Of a stretch of 64,000 nt of DNA, positions 9,166-20,712 are shown one piece after another. Every line of letters starts with the position of its first letter. Position 1 is the first letter of the stretch. The position numbers and the translations under genes were made by a program. The stretch is from Brevibacillus agri. GTDB taxonomy: Bacteria > Bacillota > Bacilli > Brevibacillales > Brevibacillaceae. The DNA lies in contig NZ_CP026363.1 of NCBI RefSeq assembly GCF_004117055.1, positions 3,805,001-3,869,000 of the forward strand, written 5' to 3'. The notes beneath the pieces were generated by a model. It ran no database searches, had not been told where the DNA came from, and was given only the letters and a program-made list of their open reading frames with translations.

Positions 9166-10293
9166 CTATTCCAGGAAATCTTTTAAGCGTTTGCTTCGGC
9201 TTGGATGACGAAGTTTTCGCAGCGCTTTTGCTTCGATCTGACGAATGCGCTCGCGCGTTACGCCGAACACTTTGCCAACTTCTTCCAACGTGCGCGTGCG
9301 ACCGTCGTCGAGGCCAAAACGCAGGCGAAGAACGTTTTCTTCCCGATCAGTCAAGGTGTCCAGAACGTCTTCGAGCTGCTCTTTCAACAGCTCATACGCC
9401 GCTGCATCCGAAGGCTCCAGCGCGTCCTGGTCCTCGATGAAATCGCCCAAGTGAGAGTCGTCTTCTTCCCCGATTGGCGTCTCCAAAGAAACAGGCTCTT
9501 GAGCAATCTTCATGATTTCTCGAACCTTTTCCGGGGTCAAATCCATTTTTTCCGCGATTTCCTCTGGCATCGGCTCGCGTCCTAGCTCCTGGAGAAGCTG
9601 CCTGGAAACGCGTATCAGCTTGTTGATCGTTTCCACCATATGCACCGGAATCCGAATGGTCCGCGCCTGGTCCGCAATTGCACGGGTAATGGCCTGGCGA
9701 ATCCACCATGTCGCGTACGTACTGAACTTGTAGCCTTTGCGGTAGTCAAACTTTTCCACCGCTTTAATCAGACCCATGTTCCCTTCTTGAATCAGGTCGA
9801 GGAACAGCATGCCGCGGCCTACATAGCGCTTGGCAATCGAAACAACCAGTCGCAGGTTGGCCTCAGCCAGTCTTCTTTTCGCTTCCTCGTCACCCTGTTC
9901 AATGCGCTGCGCCAATTTAATCTCCTCTTCAGCGGAGAGCAGAGGAACACGACCAATTTCTTTCAAGTACATCCGTACAGGGTCATTGATCTTAATTCCA
10001 GGCGGAACGGAGAGATCGTCAAAGTCGAATTCTTCGTTGTCCTCGTCCTTCATAATCATTTCGTCGACTTCATCGTCGTCGTCGTTCTCGTTGTTGTTGA
10101 TCTCGATACCTTGATCGCCCAGGTATTCGAAAAACTCATCCATCTGATCCGAATCCTGCTCGAAACCTGCCAGGCGATCCGTAATTTCCTTGTACGACAA
10201 AACGCCGCGTTTCTTGCCTAATTCGACCAACTGCTCCTTCACTTGTTCGATGGACATTGCTTCCATGTCAGAAGTGATATTTTGCTTGTTCAT
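9166..10293 (-). CDS. sigA: RNA polymerase primary sigma factor SigA (RpoD)
   Basis: 375 residues, the size of Bacillus SigA. Region 1.1 is followed by an acidic linker ([11 protein letters not shown]), then region 1.2, region 2 with the -10 recognition stretch [19 protein letters not shown], region 3, and region 4 with [20 protein letters not shown], which binds the -35 element. It directs RNA polymerase to housekeeping promoters. It lies 34 bases downstream of dnaG, the reduced macromolecular-synthesis operon of Firmicutes. The start ATG follows a GGAGGG site. Confidence 0.98.
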   Translation of the reverse strand: MNKQNITSDMEAMSIEQVKEQLVELGKKRGVLSYKEITDRLAGFEQDSDQMDEFFEYLGDQGIEINNNENDDDDEVDEMIMKDEDNEEFDFDDLSVPPGIKINDPVRMYLKEIGRVPLLSAEEEIKLAQRIEQGDEEAKRRLAEANLRLVVSIAKRYVGRGMLFLDLIQEGNMGLIKAVEKFDYRKGYKFSTYATWWIRQAITRAIADQARTIRIPVHMVETINKLIRVSRQLLQELGREPMPEEIAEKMDLTPEKVREIMKIAQEPVSLETPIGEEDDSHLGDFIEDQDALEPSDAAAYELLKEQLEDVLDTLTDREENVLRLRFGLDDGRTRTLEEVGKVFGVTRERIRQIEAKALRKLRHPSRSKRLKDFLE

Positions 10294-10327
10294 CTACTTT
10301 CCCTCCTTCCCCGGGAATGATCTGAAG

Positions 10328-12190
10328 CTACCCTTCTTTTAAAGCATTTTCCAATTCAAGAATCTTCATCCCTGTTAAGGCAGCTTGAATTTCCAGTTGT
10401 TTGCGCGCATCCTCGCTGTCCGCTGCGGCCGCTTGGAGGTGTAAGCTCCGCTGCTCTTCGCGCAATCGTTCCAACTCGGCACGCTTCGGGTAGTTATTCA
10501 CTTGTTTGATGTAGTCACCGATCTCTAAATCAGATACGTCTTCCTTGCACTCCATCATGGCCAATCCCGAGGCTAATTGCTTTAACAAATCGTCTTGCAC
10601 GTAATGTATGAACCCTCCAGGGTCTTCCGGGTTTCCCTCTGCGTAGTAGGCGTACAGGTAGGCAGCCAGCGCGTCGTGTTCGTCCACTTGAAAGTGGGCG
10701 CTGCATTCCTCCTGGACGCGGGCGGCTATTTCTTGATTCCGCATCATGTAGTACAGCAGCATGCGCTCAGCCGTATGGTAAGCGGGCGGCAGTGTTTTCG
10801 CGAGCGTAACTTTGCCATTATTTATACTATTATTCCATGCTGGCGACACTTTATCCCTTTGCCGTTCACTTTTTTGCTGTTTGTAAACGCGCTTGGCCTC
10901 CCACTTGAGATCGCTGAGCGTCAGGGAGTATTCATCCGCCAATTGCCGCAAATACATATCCCGTTCGACCGGGCTTTCCAGCTCGTTAATGATTTCAACG
11001 GCCTTGGCAATCAAGCGGGCCTTGTCCGTCTCATCATTTATTACGATCTGGCTGCGTAAATGTTTCAAGCGAAAAGCCGTAATCGGCATCGCCTGCAGCA
11101 AAACCTGCTGAGAAAAGGCTTCAGCTCCGTACTGGCGGATGTAATCATCGGGGTCGACTCCCTGCGGCAAAGGAGCTACCCGAACGATGAGACCAGCCTG
11201 CTGCAGTATGTGGATCGCCTTGCTTGTCGCCTCCTGACCGGCAGCGTCTCCGTCATAGCAAAGCACAACCGAATCGACATTGCGCCGAATCATTCTGGCC
11301 TGCTGCTCCGTCAGGGCGGTGCCCAGCGTGGCGATTCCTTGGGGAAAACCCGCCTGCCATGCCGAGATGACATCGACATATCCTTCAAACAACAGTGCCT
11401 GCTTCCTCTTTCTAATATATGGACGGGCACGGTGAAGGTTGAACAGGGTAGCGCTTTTGTTAAACAAAAGGCTTTCCGGGCTGTTTAAATACTTGGGTTG
11501 AGACTTCGGCTTTGAGCCGTCCAACAGGCGGCCGCCGAATCCGATGACATTTCCCTGGGTGTCGTGGATGGGGAACATGATCCGTCCCCGAAAGCGATCG
11601 AATACTTTTCCTCCATCGCTTTTCGCCAAGAGTCCGGCCTCCACCATCAACTCCTGGGAAAACTCCCGCTTTTTTAAAAACTGCGTCACAAAATCCCAGG
11701 AATCGGGCGCAAAGCCGATCTGAAACTCGGCAATCGTCTGCATAGACACTCCGCGCCGTTCGAGGTACTTCATCGCCTCCACGCCATATGGCGTCTCCGT
11801 CAGCACGTAGTGGTACAGCTTTGACACAAGCTGATGCGCTTCCTGCATGGCTTGCTTGGCGCGTTTTTCAGGAGATTCCTCTACTTGCTGTGTCTTGGGC
11901 ATCTCGATCCCGGCACGCTCCGCCAATTTGTGCAGTGCCTCTGGGAACGTCAGTTGCTCCAGTTTCATTAAAAAGGAAAAGACATCCCCACCTGCCCCGC
12001 AGCCAAAGCAATGGAAAAACTGTCGCTCTGCATTCACATTGAAGGAAGGGCTCTTTTCAGAGTGAAACGGACATAGACCGAGAAAGGCACGACCGCTTTT
12101 TCTCAGTTGAACGTACTCTCCTACAACGTCTACGATGTCGACAGCGGCACGCACTTGATTCACAAATTCATCTGAAGTGGGACCTGTCAT
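10328..12190 (-). CDS. dnaG: DNA primase DnaG
   Basis: 620 residues. It synthesises RNA primers for replication. The N-terminal zinc-binding domain uses Cys40, His43, Cys61 and Cys64. The catalytic TOPRIM core starts around LLFEGYVDVISAW (about 260) and includes VVLCYDGDAAGQEA with its acidic metal ligands. The C-terminal 150 residues form the helicase-binding domain. The ATG at 12190 has AGGTGG upstream. It leads the dnaG-sigA operon, with a likely sigma-A promoter at 12224-12252. Confidence 0.97.
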   Translation of the reverse strand: MTGPTSDEFVNQVRAAVDIVDVVGEYVQLRKSGRAFLGLCPFHSEKSPSFNVNAERQFFHCFGCGAGGDVFSFLMKLEQLTFPEALHKLAERAGIEMPKTQQVEESPEKRAKQAMQEAHQLVSKLYHYVLTETPYGVEAMKYLERRGVSMQTIAEFQIGFAPDSWDFVTQFLKKREFSQELMVEAGLLAKSDGGKVFDRFRGRIMFPIHDTQGNVIGFGGRLLDGSKPKSQPKYLNSPESLLFNKSATLFNLHRARPYIRKRKQALLFEGYVDVISAWQAGFPQGIATLGTALTEQQARMIRRNVDSVVLCYDGDAAGQEATSKAIHILQQAGLIVRVAPLPQGVDPDDYIRQYGAEAFSQQVLLQAMPITAFRLKHLRSQIVINDETDKARLIAKAVEIINELESPVERDMYLRQLADEYSLTLSDLKWEAKRVYKQQKSERQRDKVSPAWNNSINNGKVTLAKTLPPAYHTAERMLLYYMMRNQEIAARVQEECSAHFQVDEHDALAAYLYAYYAEGNPEDPGGFIHYVQDDLLKQLASGLAMMECKEDVSDLEIGDYIKQVNNYPKRAELERLREEQRSLHLQAAAADSEDARKQLEIQAALTGMKILELENALKEG

Positions 12191-12223
12191 GTCTTTCCAC
12201 CTTTTTAGGAGAATCGCACGATG

Positions 12224-12252
12224 AGATTATTTAGTTCGTCAAAATTCGTCAA
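12224..12252 (-). promoter_or_regulatory. Predicted sigma-A promoter of dnaG-sigA
   Basis: On the minus strand TTGACG (12252-12247), a 17-base spacer and TAATCT (12229-12224) lie 34 bases before the dnaG start. The rest of the 200-base gap up to yqfL is A/T-rich with no gene. Confidence 0.5.
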
Positions 12253-12391
12253 ATTCCTTCTTTGTCTCGAACTTCTTTTCTTCTTTTCTACTTTTCCACA
12301 TTTCCGCAAGCAATAAACGCTGTTGCGCTCCATGTATGAAAAGCTTTCGCTACTCGTTTTCTACAAAAGTCGCCAAATCCCTTCTTTTGGC

Positions 12392-13228
12392 CTATTTTCT
12401 TTCGTTGCGGAGGTTGTTTTTGCGAATCATCTCCAAAATGATGTTGGCCGTTTCCTCCACAGCCTTGTTCGACACGTCGATCACCTTACAGCCCAGACGG
12501 TCGATAATCCGCTTGGAGTAGGCCAGCTCTTCCGCAATCCGGTCGAGATTGGCGTAGTTGGCTTGCGCCGTCAATCCGAGCGCTTTCAGTCGCTCGGTGC
12601 GGATGCCGTTCAACTGCTCCGGATTAATGGTCAACCCGACACACCGTTCTGGCGGGAGCTGGAACAGCTCTTCCGGCGGCTCCACCTCCGGAACGAGGGG
12701 AACATTCGCCACTTTCAGGCGCTTGTTCGCCAAGTACATGGAGAGCGGTGTCTTGGAGGTGCGCGATACCCCGATCAAAACGACGTCCGCGCGCAAAAGC
12801 CCGCGCGGGTCGCGGCCGTCGTCGTATTTGACGGCGAACTCGATCGCGTCCACCTTGCGGAAGTACTCCTCGTCCAGTCGACGCACAAGCCCTGGCTTGC
12901 CTGTCGGCGGCTCCTTGAGCATGCCCTGTAGCGTGTGCATGAGCGGGCCCATCACATCAATCGCAGGAATGCCGTGCAAGGCCGCTTGCTGGGTAATGTA
13001 CGCGTTCAGCTCCGGGATTACCAGAGTAAAAACGATCATCGCTTTCGATTCCTTGGCGGAAGCGATGATTTCGTCGATGGATTCCTTGTCTTCTATGTAG
13101 GGATACTTTTGCACATCAAACAAAAAACGGTCAAATTGGCTGGCTCCAGCGCGAACGACCAGCTCGGCCGTTTCGCCGATGGAGTCTGAGACCACGTAGA
13201 TGAGCTGTCCTTGTTGGTTACCTTGCAT
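12392..13228 (-). CDS. yqfL: Pyruvate, phosphate dikinase regulatory protein family (YqfL, kinase/pyrophosphorylase)
   Basis: 278 residues of the DUF299 family. Characterised members phosphorylate pyruvate, phosphate dikinase or PEP synthase with ADP and reverse this with phosphate. The P-loop-like GVSRTSKTPLSMYLANK (about 152-168) is the family signature. In Bacillus this protein acts with CcpN in control of gluconeogenic genes, and ccpN lies immediately upstream here, 11 bases away. The start is the ATG at 13228, with AGGAGG upstream. No dikinase gene is in the window, so the target is unknown. Confidence 0.9.
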   Translation of the reverse strand: MQGNQQGQLIYVVSDSIGETAELVVRAGASQFDRFLFDVQKYPYIEDKESIDEIIASAKESKAMIVFTLVIPELNAYITQQAALHGIPAIDVMGPLMHTLQGMLKEPPTGKPGLVRRLDEEYFRKVDAIEFAVKYDDGRDPRGLLRADVVLIGVSRTSKTPLSMYLANKRLKVANVPLVPEVEPPEELFQLPPERCVGLTINPEQLNGIRTERLKALGLTAQANYANLDRIAEELAYSKRIIDRLGCKVIDVSNKAVEETANIILEMIRKNNLRNERK

Positions 13229-13239
13229 CCATTCTCCTC

Positions 13240-13884
13240 CTACACTTTCGGCTCGCTGCCCAGTTCTACAAATGCTTTGGCGATCGTCGTCTTCGTAACC
13301 CGTCCCATCAACTCCATCTGCTTCGGATCTTCGTCACTGGGTCGCACGACAGGCAAGGAATCGATCTGGAAATCAATCAGCTTTTTCGCTGCCGCGTACA
13401 AGGTTTCCTCTGGCCCGCAGGTGATGATGTTCGGCATCCGCGACATGATGATGCTGACTGGCACATCCTCCAGCGTCTTGTTGCCGAGGGAAGCGCGCAA
13501 AAGGTCCTTGCGTGAGATGACGCCAGCTAAATACCCTTTTTGGTTGACAACGAACAACGTCCCGACATCCTCCAGAAAGAGGGTCACGATGGCATCGTAA
13601 GCGGAGGCGGACTCGGAAACTACGATTGGCACTGCCTTGTAGTCATTGACAATAAGCTTGTGAAGCCGTTCACTAATGACGGAGCTTGCAGGTCGGCCGG
13701 CATAAAAATACCCGACCCGAGGTCTGGCTTCTAAATATCCTGACATCGTGAGGATGGAAAGATCAGGGCGCAACGTAGCGCGAGTCAGATTGAGACGCTC
13801 CGCGATATGCTCCCCTGTAATCGGTCCGTCATCCTTCACTATCTGTAAGATCTGCTCTTGACGCTTGGTAAGCTCGATGACCAA
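13240..13884 (-). CDS. ccpN: Transcriptional repressor CcpN (helix-turn-helix plus two CBS domains)
   Basis: 214 residues. In Bacillus, CcpN represses gluconeogenic genes (gapB, pckA) during glycolytic growth and senses ATP/ADP. The N-terminal winged helix (about 5-60, ITGEHIAERLNLTRATLRPDLSIL) precedes two CBS repeats (about 80-135 and 145-205), each carrying typical GTLFVV or DSLPVV strands. The start is a TTG at 13884 with only a GGGGTG very close by; alignment with Bacillus CcpN supports it. It is followed by yqfL. Confidence 0.93.
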   Translation of the reverse strand: MVIELTKRQEQILQIVKDDGPITGEHIAERLNLTRATLRPDLSILTMSGYLEARPRVGYFYAGRPASSVISERLHKLIVNDYKAVPIVVSESASAYDAIVTLFLEDVGTLFVVNQKGYLAGVISRKDLLRASLGNKTLEDVPVSIIMSRMPNIITCGPEETLYAAAKKLIDFQIDSLPVVRPSDEDPKQMELMGRVTKTTIAKAFVELGSEPKV

Positions 13885-13953
13885 TCACCCCGGTTCTGTC
13901 TTTACCTCTTCCTAGTATTACTCTATTCGACCGGATATTCCTTCTTTCGCGCG

Positions 13954-13994
13954 GAAAAAAGGTGCCCCCGTCTCATTTTAAGACGGAGGCACCA
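13954..13994 (-). terminator. glyQS terminator
   Basis: On the minus strand a 13-pair stem (13993-13981 with 13973-13961, GGTGCC...GGCACC) is followed by TTTTTT. It closes the glyQS operon before ccpN. Confidence 0.9.
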
Positions 13995-14007
13995 GCCTAT
14001 TTGTTTT

Positions 14008-16077
14008 TTACGCAAACACAATTTTTGCAAAGTCGGCGTAGCCGTTCAAAAGACGGGAGATGCGAAGCAGCAAGCCCAGGCGATTGGCGCGAACCGCCTG
14101 ATCTTCCGCCATGACCATCACCTTGTCGAAAAAGCCTTGAATCGGCTCGCGCAGCGTGGAGAGCGTCGCCAAAATTTTCTCCTGATCGGCGAGTCCCTGC
14201 ACTTCGCTTTCGACGGACTGGTAAGACTGATACAGGTTGCGCTCGGCTTCTTCGGCAAACAGCGCTTCGTCCACGCTGTCCGCTTCCGCTTTTTGCGCCA
14301 GGTTGTTCACCCGGTTAAACTGCTCGACGATCAGCTTGAAGTCTTCGGCCGAGACAGTCGCCATCAATGCCTTCGCTTTTGCCAGCACGTCAGGCACCCG
14401 CGTCAAATCTGCGCTCAGCACGGCATCCACCACATCGTAGCGGACTCCGTTTTCCTGCAGGACGTTTTTCAGGCGCAGAGCGAAGAAGTCGACCAAGTCC
14501 TTTTTCACTTCTTCCACGGTACGTTTGCTTACGCCCTGTGCCGCATAGCCTTCCAGCGCCGCATCCCACAGTTCGTCCAAAGACAGTTGCCAGTTGCGTT
14601 CCAGCAAAATGGCGACGATTCCCGCCGCCATCCGGCGCAGGCCGTACGGGTCTTGGGAGCCTGTCGGCACGATGCCGATGGAGAAGCAGCCGACGATCGT
14701 GTCGAGCTTGTCAGCCATGCTCGCGATCGCGCCTTGGGCAGAGGCAGGCATGAGGTCCCCGGCAAAGCGCGGCAAGTAGTGCTCGAACACGCCGCGCGCC
14801 ACGAGGTCGGACTCGCCTGCCTTGCGGGCGTAATCTTCACCCATGATGCCTTGCAGCTCAGGAAACTCGCCGACCATGTTCGTCACGAGGTCAAACTTGG
14901 CGATTTCGGCGATGCGGTCTACTTGCTTGGCTTCTTCGGCAGTGACGCCGAGCTTGCTTGCGATCAGTCCCGCCGTCTTGCGGACGCGGCGCACCTTGTC
15001 GCCGATCGTTCCCAGCTCTTCATGGAACACGATCGTCTCCAGGCGCTTCAGGCAGCTTTCGATGGACAGCTTCTGGTCCTCTACATAGAAGAAGCGGGCG
15101 TCAGAGAGACGGGCACGCAACACTTTTTCGTTTCCTTTTGCGACGTTCTCCAGCGCGCGGCTGTCGCCGTTGCGCACGGTGACAAAGTGGTTGAGCAGTT
15201 GGCCTTGCGCGTTTTCCACCGGGAAGTAGCGCTGATGCTCGCGCATGGAGGTGACCAGAACCTCACGCGGAATCGTCAAAAACTCCGCTTCGAACGTGCC
15301 GTAGAGTGCGGTCGGATACTCCACGAGGTGAACGACTTCATCGAGCAGCCCCTCATCCATCGGAATCGTCCAGCCGTGCTCCTGCTCCATACGGCGGATT
15401 TGCTCCACGATCAACGCCCGGCGCTCTTCCGGATTGACAATGACGTGCTGCTCGGCCAGCTTGCTCACGTACTCGCCCGGGTTGTTCAACGTCACTTCTG
15501 TGCCCAGGAAGCGATGGCCGCGGGAGACGCGACCGCTTTTGACGCCTGCGATTTCCAGGTCAATCAGCTCTTCGCCAAACAGGGCAACGAGCCAGCGAAT
15601 CGGACGAACGTATTTCAAATCTCTTGCGCCCCAGCGCATGTTTTTCGGGAAGCTCATGCCCGCGATCACATCGGCGAGCTGCGGCAAAATTTCCGTCGTC
15701 GCCTTGCCTGCCTCCGCTTTTCTTGCATGTACATACTCCACGCCGTTTACTTCCTTGAAGTACAGGTCGTTCGGGTCGACGTTGTTGCTGCGCGCAAAGC
15801 CGAGCGCTGCCTTGGTCCAGTTGCCCGCTTCGTCCTGGGCGATTTTTTTGGCCGGACCTTTCGCTTCATCGTTGCGATCCGGCTGCTTTTCCGCAAGGCC
15901 GTGGATCAGCAAGGCAAAGCGGCGCGGCGTTTCCAGCGCCGTAATCTGGTCAAATGGCACGCGTTCTGCCGTCAGCCATTTTTCCACTTTTTCCTTGAAT
16001 TGCGATGCTGCCAGTGCCACAAACCGCGCTGGCATTTCTTCCAGACCAACTTCTACGAGCAAATCGCGTTTACTCAT
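14008..16077 (-). CDS. glyS: Glycine--tRNA ligase beta subunit
   Basis: 689 residues. Beta chain of the bacterial alpha2beta2 glycyl-tRNA synthetase, needed for tRNA binding. Typical features are the N-terminal [15 protein letters not shown], the central HD-like fold with [31 protein letters not shown], and a C-terminal anticodon-binding region. The start overlaps the stop of glyQ by 8 bases, so the subunits are translationally coupled. The operon is controlled by the T-box upstream of glyQ. Confidence 0.97.
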   Translation of the reverse strand: MSKRDLLVEVGLEEMPARFVALAASQFKEKVEKWLTAERVPFDQITALETPRRFALLIHGLAEKQPDRNDEAKGPAKKIAQDEAGNWTKAALGFARSNNVDPNDLYFKEVNGVEYVHARKAEAGKATTEILPQLADVIAGMSFPKNMRWGARDLKYVRPIRWLVALFGEELIDLEIAGVKSGRVSRGHRFLGTEVTLNNPGEYVSKLAEQHVIVNPEERRALIVEQIRRMEQEHGWTIPMDEGLLDEVVHLVEYPTALYGTFEAEFLTIPREVLVTSMREHQRYFPVENAQGQLLNHFVTVRNGDSRALENVAKGNEKVLRARLSDARFFYVEDQKLSIESCLKRLETIVFHEELGTIGDKVRRVRKTAGLIASKLGVTAEEAKQVDRIAEIAKFDLVTNMVGEFPELQGIMGEDYARKAGESDLVARGVFEHYLPRFAGDLMPASAQGAIASMADKLDTIVGCFSIGIVPTGSQDPYGLRRMAAGIVAILLERNWQLSLDELWDAALEGYAAQGVSKRTVEEVKKDLVDFFALRLKNVLQENGVRYDVVDAVLSADLTRVPDVLAKAKALMATVSAEDFKLIVEQFNRVNNLAQKAEADSVDEALFAEEAERNLYQSYQSVESEVQGLADQEKILATLSTLREPIQGFFDKVMVMAEDQAVRANRLGLLLRISRLLNGYADFAKIVFA

Positions 16078-16999
16078 TTGTATCCTCTCCCTTCACCTGT
16101 GCCGTCTGTTCCTCTTGTCCGCCTGCTTTTTTCAGCAGCGGGAAGCCGAGACGCTCGCGCTCCGCGTAGTACGTTTGCGCTACTTCACGCGACAGATTGC
16201 GGACGCGGGCGATATAGCCTGTACGCTCGGTCACGCTGATCGCGCCGCGGGCGTCCAACAGATTGAACGTGTGCGAGCATTTCAGCACATAGTCGTACGC
16301 CGGGTAGACGAGACGCTCCTTCATCAGTCGTTTTGCCTCTGCTTCGTACGTGTTGTAGAGGGTAAACAGCATGTCTGTGTCAGACAGCTCGAACGTGTAT
16401 TTGGAGTGTTCGTACTCCGGCTGCAGGAACACGTCTCCATACGTGAAGCCGTTGCACCATTCCAGGTCGAACACGTTTTCTTTTTCCTGAATGTAGGAAG
16501 CCAGCCGCTCCAAGCCGTACGTCAGCTCGACCGCTACCGGCTTGCACTCCAGGCCGCCCACTTGCTGGAAGTAGGTGAACTGGGTGATTTCCATGCCGTC
16601 CAGCCAAACTTCCCAGCCGAGCCCCCACGCGCCCAGACCCGGGTGCTCCCAGTTGTCCTCCACGAAGCGGATGTCGTGCTCCAACGGCTCGATGCCGAGC
16701 TCACGCAGACTTTCCAGATACAGCTCCTGGATGTTGTCCGGCGACGGCTTCATGATGACCTGGAACTGGTGGTGCTGGTACAGGCGGTTCGGGTTTTCGC
16801 CGTAGCGGCCATCCGCCGGGCGACGGGAAGGCTCCACATAAGCGACATTCCACGGCTCAGGGCCGATGGAGCGCAAAAATGTCATCGGGTTGAGTGTCCC
16901 CGCCCCTTTTTCCACGTCGTACGGCTGCACGATCAGGCAATTTTGCTTCGCCCAAAAGTTTTGCAGCGTCAAAATGATGTCTTGAAATGTCATTTTCAT
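16070..16999 (-). CDS. glyQ: Glycine--tRNA ligase alpha subunit
   Basis: 309 residues from the ATG at 16999, 7 bases after GAGGAGG. Catalytic chain of the tetrameric glycyl-tRNA synthetase, which activates glycine with ATP and charges tRNA-Gly. The conserved N-terminal [18 protein letters not shown] and [27 protein letters not shown] stretches are diagnostic. The frame remains open upstream to 17050, but that region lies inside the T-box terminator and is not expected to be translated. Confidence 0.97.
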   Translation of the reverse strand: MKMTFQDIILTLQNFWAKQNCLIVQPYDVEKGAGTLNPMTFLRSIGPEPWNVAYVEPSRRPADGRYGENPNRLYQHHQFQVIMKPSPDNIQELYLESLRELGIEPLEHDIRFVEDNWEHPGLGAWGLGWEVWLDGMEITQFTYFQQVGGLECKPVAVELTYGLERLASYIQEKENVFDLEWCNGFTYGDVFLQPEYEHSKYTFELSDTDMLFTLYNTYEAEAKRLMKERLVYPAYDYVLKCSHTFNLLDARGAISVTERTGYIARVRNLSREVAQTYYAERERLGFPLLKKAGGQEEQTAQVKGEDTNE

Positions 17000-17012
17000 G
17001 CTTTTTCCTCCT

Positions 17013-17240
17013 CCAAAAATAAAAACCTCCCGCCCGCTACACTGTCGCAAAAAGCAACAGTGTAGGGACGAGAGGATTCTCGCGGTTCCACCCTACTTGG
17101 CGAAAAAGTTCTTCGCCCACCTTGTCAAGATCAAATTGCTCCGGAACGCCCTTCATCAGCATGGTGACCGGGCTTGCACCGTCCCCGGTTCGCTACTGGC
17201 ACACAGTGGCCGACTACTCTTTTCCTTCATGGCAACATTT
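17013..17240 (-). promoter_or_regulatory. Glycyl T-box leader of glyQS
   Basis: A T-box riboswitch that reads uncharged tRNA-Gly. The conserved T-box AGGGTGGAACCGCG is at 17094-17081 on the minus strand. The stem I start AGAGTAG (17220-17214) and the GGTGCAAGCC distal element are present. The likely specifier codon is GGC at 17150-17148. A long terminator stem (17075-17054 with 17048-17026) and a T-tract end the leader just before the glyQ ribosome site. The compact form resembles the Bacillus glyQS leader. Confidence 0.92.
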
Positions 17241-17261
17241 CGATATGTAAGTTTGCTACCT

Positions 17262-17290
17262 ATCATAGCGAAAAGAAAATCGGATGTCAA
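17262..17290 (-). promoter_or_regulatory. Sigma-A promoter of glyQS
   Basis: TTGACA (17290-17285), a 17-base spacer and TATGAT (17267-17262) on the minus strand. The -35 box begins one base after the recO stop codon. The predicted start is near 17255, at the head of the T-box leader. Confidence 0.8.
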
Positions 17291-18064
17291 TCAGTCGCTG
17301 TCCGGCTGCGCCATCCTTTCCATTCGCTCAAGCTGTTCCAGAAAGGCGCGACTTTTCAGCCGCAGATCGAGATGCTCATCCATGAAGCTGCGGATGACAT
17401 GCTTGAGCTGGCTGCGCGTCGCCGGCTTCACCTCGATATCGCCGAGCCGCTCCAAATCAAAGACCTGGAACAGCCGCAAAAGCTTCCAGGTAGAGGGCGT
17501 AACCGCCAAAGCATACGGATCAAAAGGCTGACAGGACGGACACAACAGTCCCCCCTGCGACACGCTGATCGCGTACGGCTCCCGCTGCTGTCCGCAGTTC
17601 GCGCAAGCTGACAACTGCGGGGAGATTCCGGCCACGCTCAACATCTTCATCTCGAAAATGCGGCAAAGAATTTCCGGGTCCACCCCTTCATCCAAGTAGC
17701 GAAACGTCTGAAGGAGCAACTGGAACAAAAAAGGATTCGGCTCCCTCTCGTGTGTCAATCGATCCAAAAGCTCCGCTATGTAAGCGGCATAAGCCGTCGC
17801 CGTGAGGCCCTGCCGCATATCCCGAAACGAATCCAGTATGTCCCCCTGTGACAAATCAGGCATTCCTGCTCCGGGTCCTGCTTTGCACAGAAAGTAGCCG
17901 TGCGAAAACAACTGGGAGACGGCGGCAAGACGGCTCTTGGTCTTTTTTGCACCGCGCGCCATCACGCCAAGCTTGCCGTTCTCCCGGGTAAACAACGTCA
18001 CCACTTTGCTGGACTCGCCGTAGTCCACGCTGCGAATGACAATCCCTTCCCACTTTACAAGCAT
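17291..18064 (-). CDS. recO: DNA repair protein RecO
   Basis: 257 residues. A recombination mediator that works with RecF/RecR to load RecA on SSB-coated DNA. It has an N-terminal OB fold (about 1-80), a helical middle, and a zinc-binding site from Cys pairs in CANCG and LLCPSC (about 150-175). The ATG at 18064 overlaps the last codons of yqzL by 10 bases. The era-yqzL-recO order matches Bacillus. Confidence 0.95.
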   Translation of the reverse strand: MLVKWEGIVIRSVDYGESSKVVTLFTRENGKLGVMARGAKKTKSRLAAVSQLFSHGYFLCKAGPGAGMPDLSQGDILDSFRDMRQGLTATAYAAYIAELLDRLTHEREPNPFLFQLLLQTFRYLDEGVDPEILCRIFEMKMLSVAGISPQLSACANCGQQREPYAISVSQGGLLCPSCQPFDPYALAVTPSTWKLLRLFQVFDLERLGDIEVKPATRSQLKHVIRSFMDEHLDLRLKSRAFLEQLERMERMAQPDSD

Positions 18065-18210
18065 GCCTGCGAGTCACCCAATTCTTCCTGGGCGAGATCA
18101 AGCAGCGCGTCTTCCGAGGAGCCGTCTGCCTGATGGTGATCGCGGTAGAGAAGGTAAGCATGGATGTCACCGGTTGAAGCGAAAACTCTCCAAGAAAAGT
18201 CACGAAGCAT
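18055..18210 (-). CDS. yqzL: YqzL family small protein
   Basis: A 51-residue frame starting [22 protein letters not shown], which matches the conserved family start with its W-x-V-F and TGDI..YLL pattern. It sits between era and recO exactly where Bacillus has yqzL and overlaps recO by 10 bases. An AAAGGA site lies about 10 bases before the ATG. Its function is unknown. Confidence 0.85.
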   Translation of the reverse strand: MLRDFSWRVFASTGDIHAYLLYRDHHQADGSSEDALLDLAQEELGDSQACL

Positions 18211-18329
18211 GGAGCATCATCCTTTCCTGTATCGGGTCTCTCCACTTCCTTCTTAGAATCACCTGCGCCCGTTATTCTATGCCTTGGAAAAATTAACACG
18301 AATGAAAACGAAGGACACTGACCCGGCTG

Positions 18330-19665
<1,336 letters not shown>

Positions 19666-19814
19666 CTACCACGATTTTTCGCGAACCGGAAAAAACGCGC
19701 CTGCCCCTGACGAAGAGACGCCAAGAGACCAGACTTCATGGCCTCCCAAAAAGGCTCGTCCGGTCAGTCGTCTATTCGGGGCCTGTCAAACGTCCGGCTG
19801 GGACATGCCGCAGG

Positions 19815-20186
19815 CTAGCCCGCTATTTTTTGCAGCAAAGGCGGCCCGAAGACAGCCATGCCGATAATGACAGACAAAATCGCCGCCACCAGCACAGCCC
19901 CTGCGCACGCGTCTTTGGCGATTTTCGCTTTTTCGTGCCAGTCTGGAGAGGCGAGGTCGACGACTGCCTCTACAGCCGTATTCGCCAGCTCCAGCGAAAA
20001 GACAAGGCCGATAGAAAAAAAGACCAGCAAAACATCGCTGCGCGGGATGTGCAGCCACCAGGCCGCCGCCAGTACGATTACAGCAGCGGCTACGTGGATT
20101 TGCATGTTTCGCTGTGTCTTTACGGTGTGCCCGATTCCTTGCAAGGCGTAGCCGAAGCTTTTCGCCATTCTCCGGAATTCCTTCAA
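19815..20186 (-). CDS. dgkA: DgkA-type diacylglycerol/undecaprenol kinase
   Basis: 123 residues with three predicted membrane helices. The motif FSLELANTAVEAVVD (about 62-76) is the active-site signature of the DgkA family. In Firmicutes the enzyme mainly phosphorylates undecaprenol and so feeds the cell-wall lipid carrier pool. It follows ybeY by 9 bases, the same ybeY-dgkA-cdd-era order as in Bacillus. The start is the ATG at 20186. Confidence 0.93.
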   Translation of the reverse strand: MKEFRRMAKSFGYALQGIGHTVKTQRNMQIHVAAAVIVLAAAWWLHIPRSDVLLVFFSIGLVFSLELANTAVEAVVDLASPDWHEKAKIAKDACAGAVLVAAILSVIIGMAVFGPPLLQKIAG

Positions 20187-20195
20187 CGTGATCTC

Positions 20196-20675
20196 CTACC
20201 TCGTCAAGCCGATTTGCTCCAATACTTTTTCTTGACGGGAAAACATTTCTTTCTCCTCTTCCGGCGTACCGTGATCGTAGCCGAGCAGATGGAGAAAGCC
20301 ATGCACAGCGAGAAAGCCCAGCTCTCTTTCGAAGGAGTGGCCGTAATCCTCAGCTTGCTCACGCGCTTTTTGCACGGAGATGATAATGTCTCCAAGCATA
20401 TTTGGAACTTCGTCCGCTTCGCTCTCGTCGAAGAAGATTTCCATTTCGCCCTCACCCGGTTCGTTCATGGCGAAAGACAAAACGTCTGTCGGACGATCCA
20501 CGCCGCGATAGTCGCGGTTCAGCTCGTGAATCCGCTCGTTGGTGACCAGCGTAACGACTACTTCTCCCTGTACGTCCTCCAGCTTTGCGCATGCTTCGAG
20601 ACAGTCGGTCAGCAGTTTTTGCAGGCTTTCATCAAGCGGTTCGATTTCTTCATGGAGGATTTCTACAGATAGCAC
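20196..20675 (-). CDS. ybeY: Endoribonuclease YbeY (rRNA maturation factor)
   Basis: 159 residues from a GTG at 20675, 11 bases after AAAGGAG. This matches the normal length of the family. A longer open frame reaches 20786 but would overlap phoH. The zinc motif [11 protein letters not shown] near the C-terminus and [18 protein letters not shown] are diagnostic. It takes part in 16S rRNA 3-prime maturation and ribosome quality control. In Bacillus pgpH lies between phoH and this gene; here phoH ends only 37 bases upstream. Confidence 0.93.
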   Translation of the reverse strand: MLSVEILHEEIEPLDESLQKLLTDCLEACAKLEDVQGEVVVTLVTNERIHELNRDYRGVDRPTDVLSFAMNEPGEGEMEIFFDESEADEVPNMLGDIIISVQKAREQAEDYGHSFERELGFLAVHGFLHLLGYDHGTPEEEKEMFSRQEKVLEQIGLTR

Positions 20676-20712
20676 AGATGAACAATCTCCTTTTTTTTGC
20701 AAACGCGATTTA

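Noticed and set aside
13858..16239. 793-codon plus-strand open frame opposite glyS
   Set aside because: Antisense shadow of a GC-rich gene; no ribosome site, low-complexity His/Arg/Gln-rich translation, and glyS on the other strand is certain.
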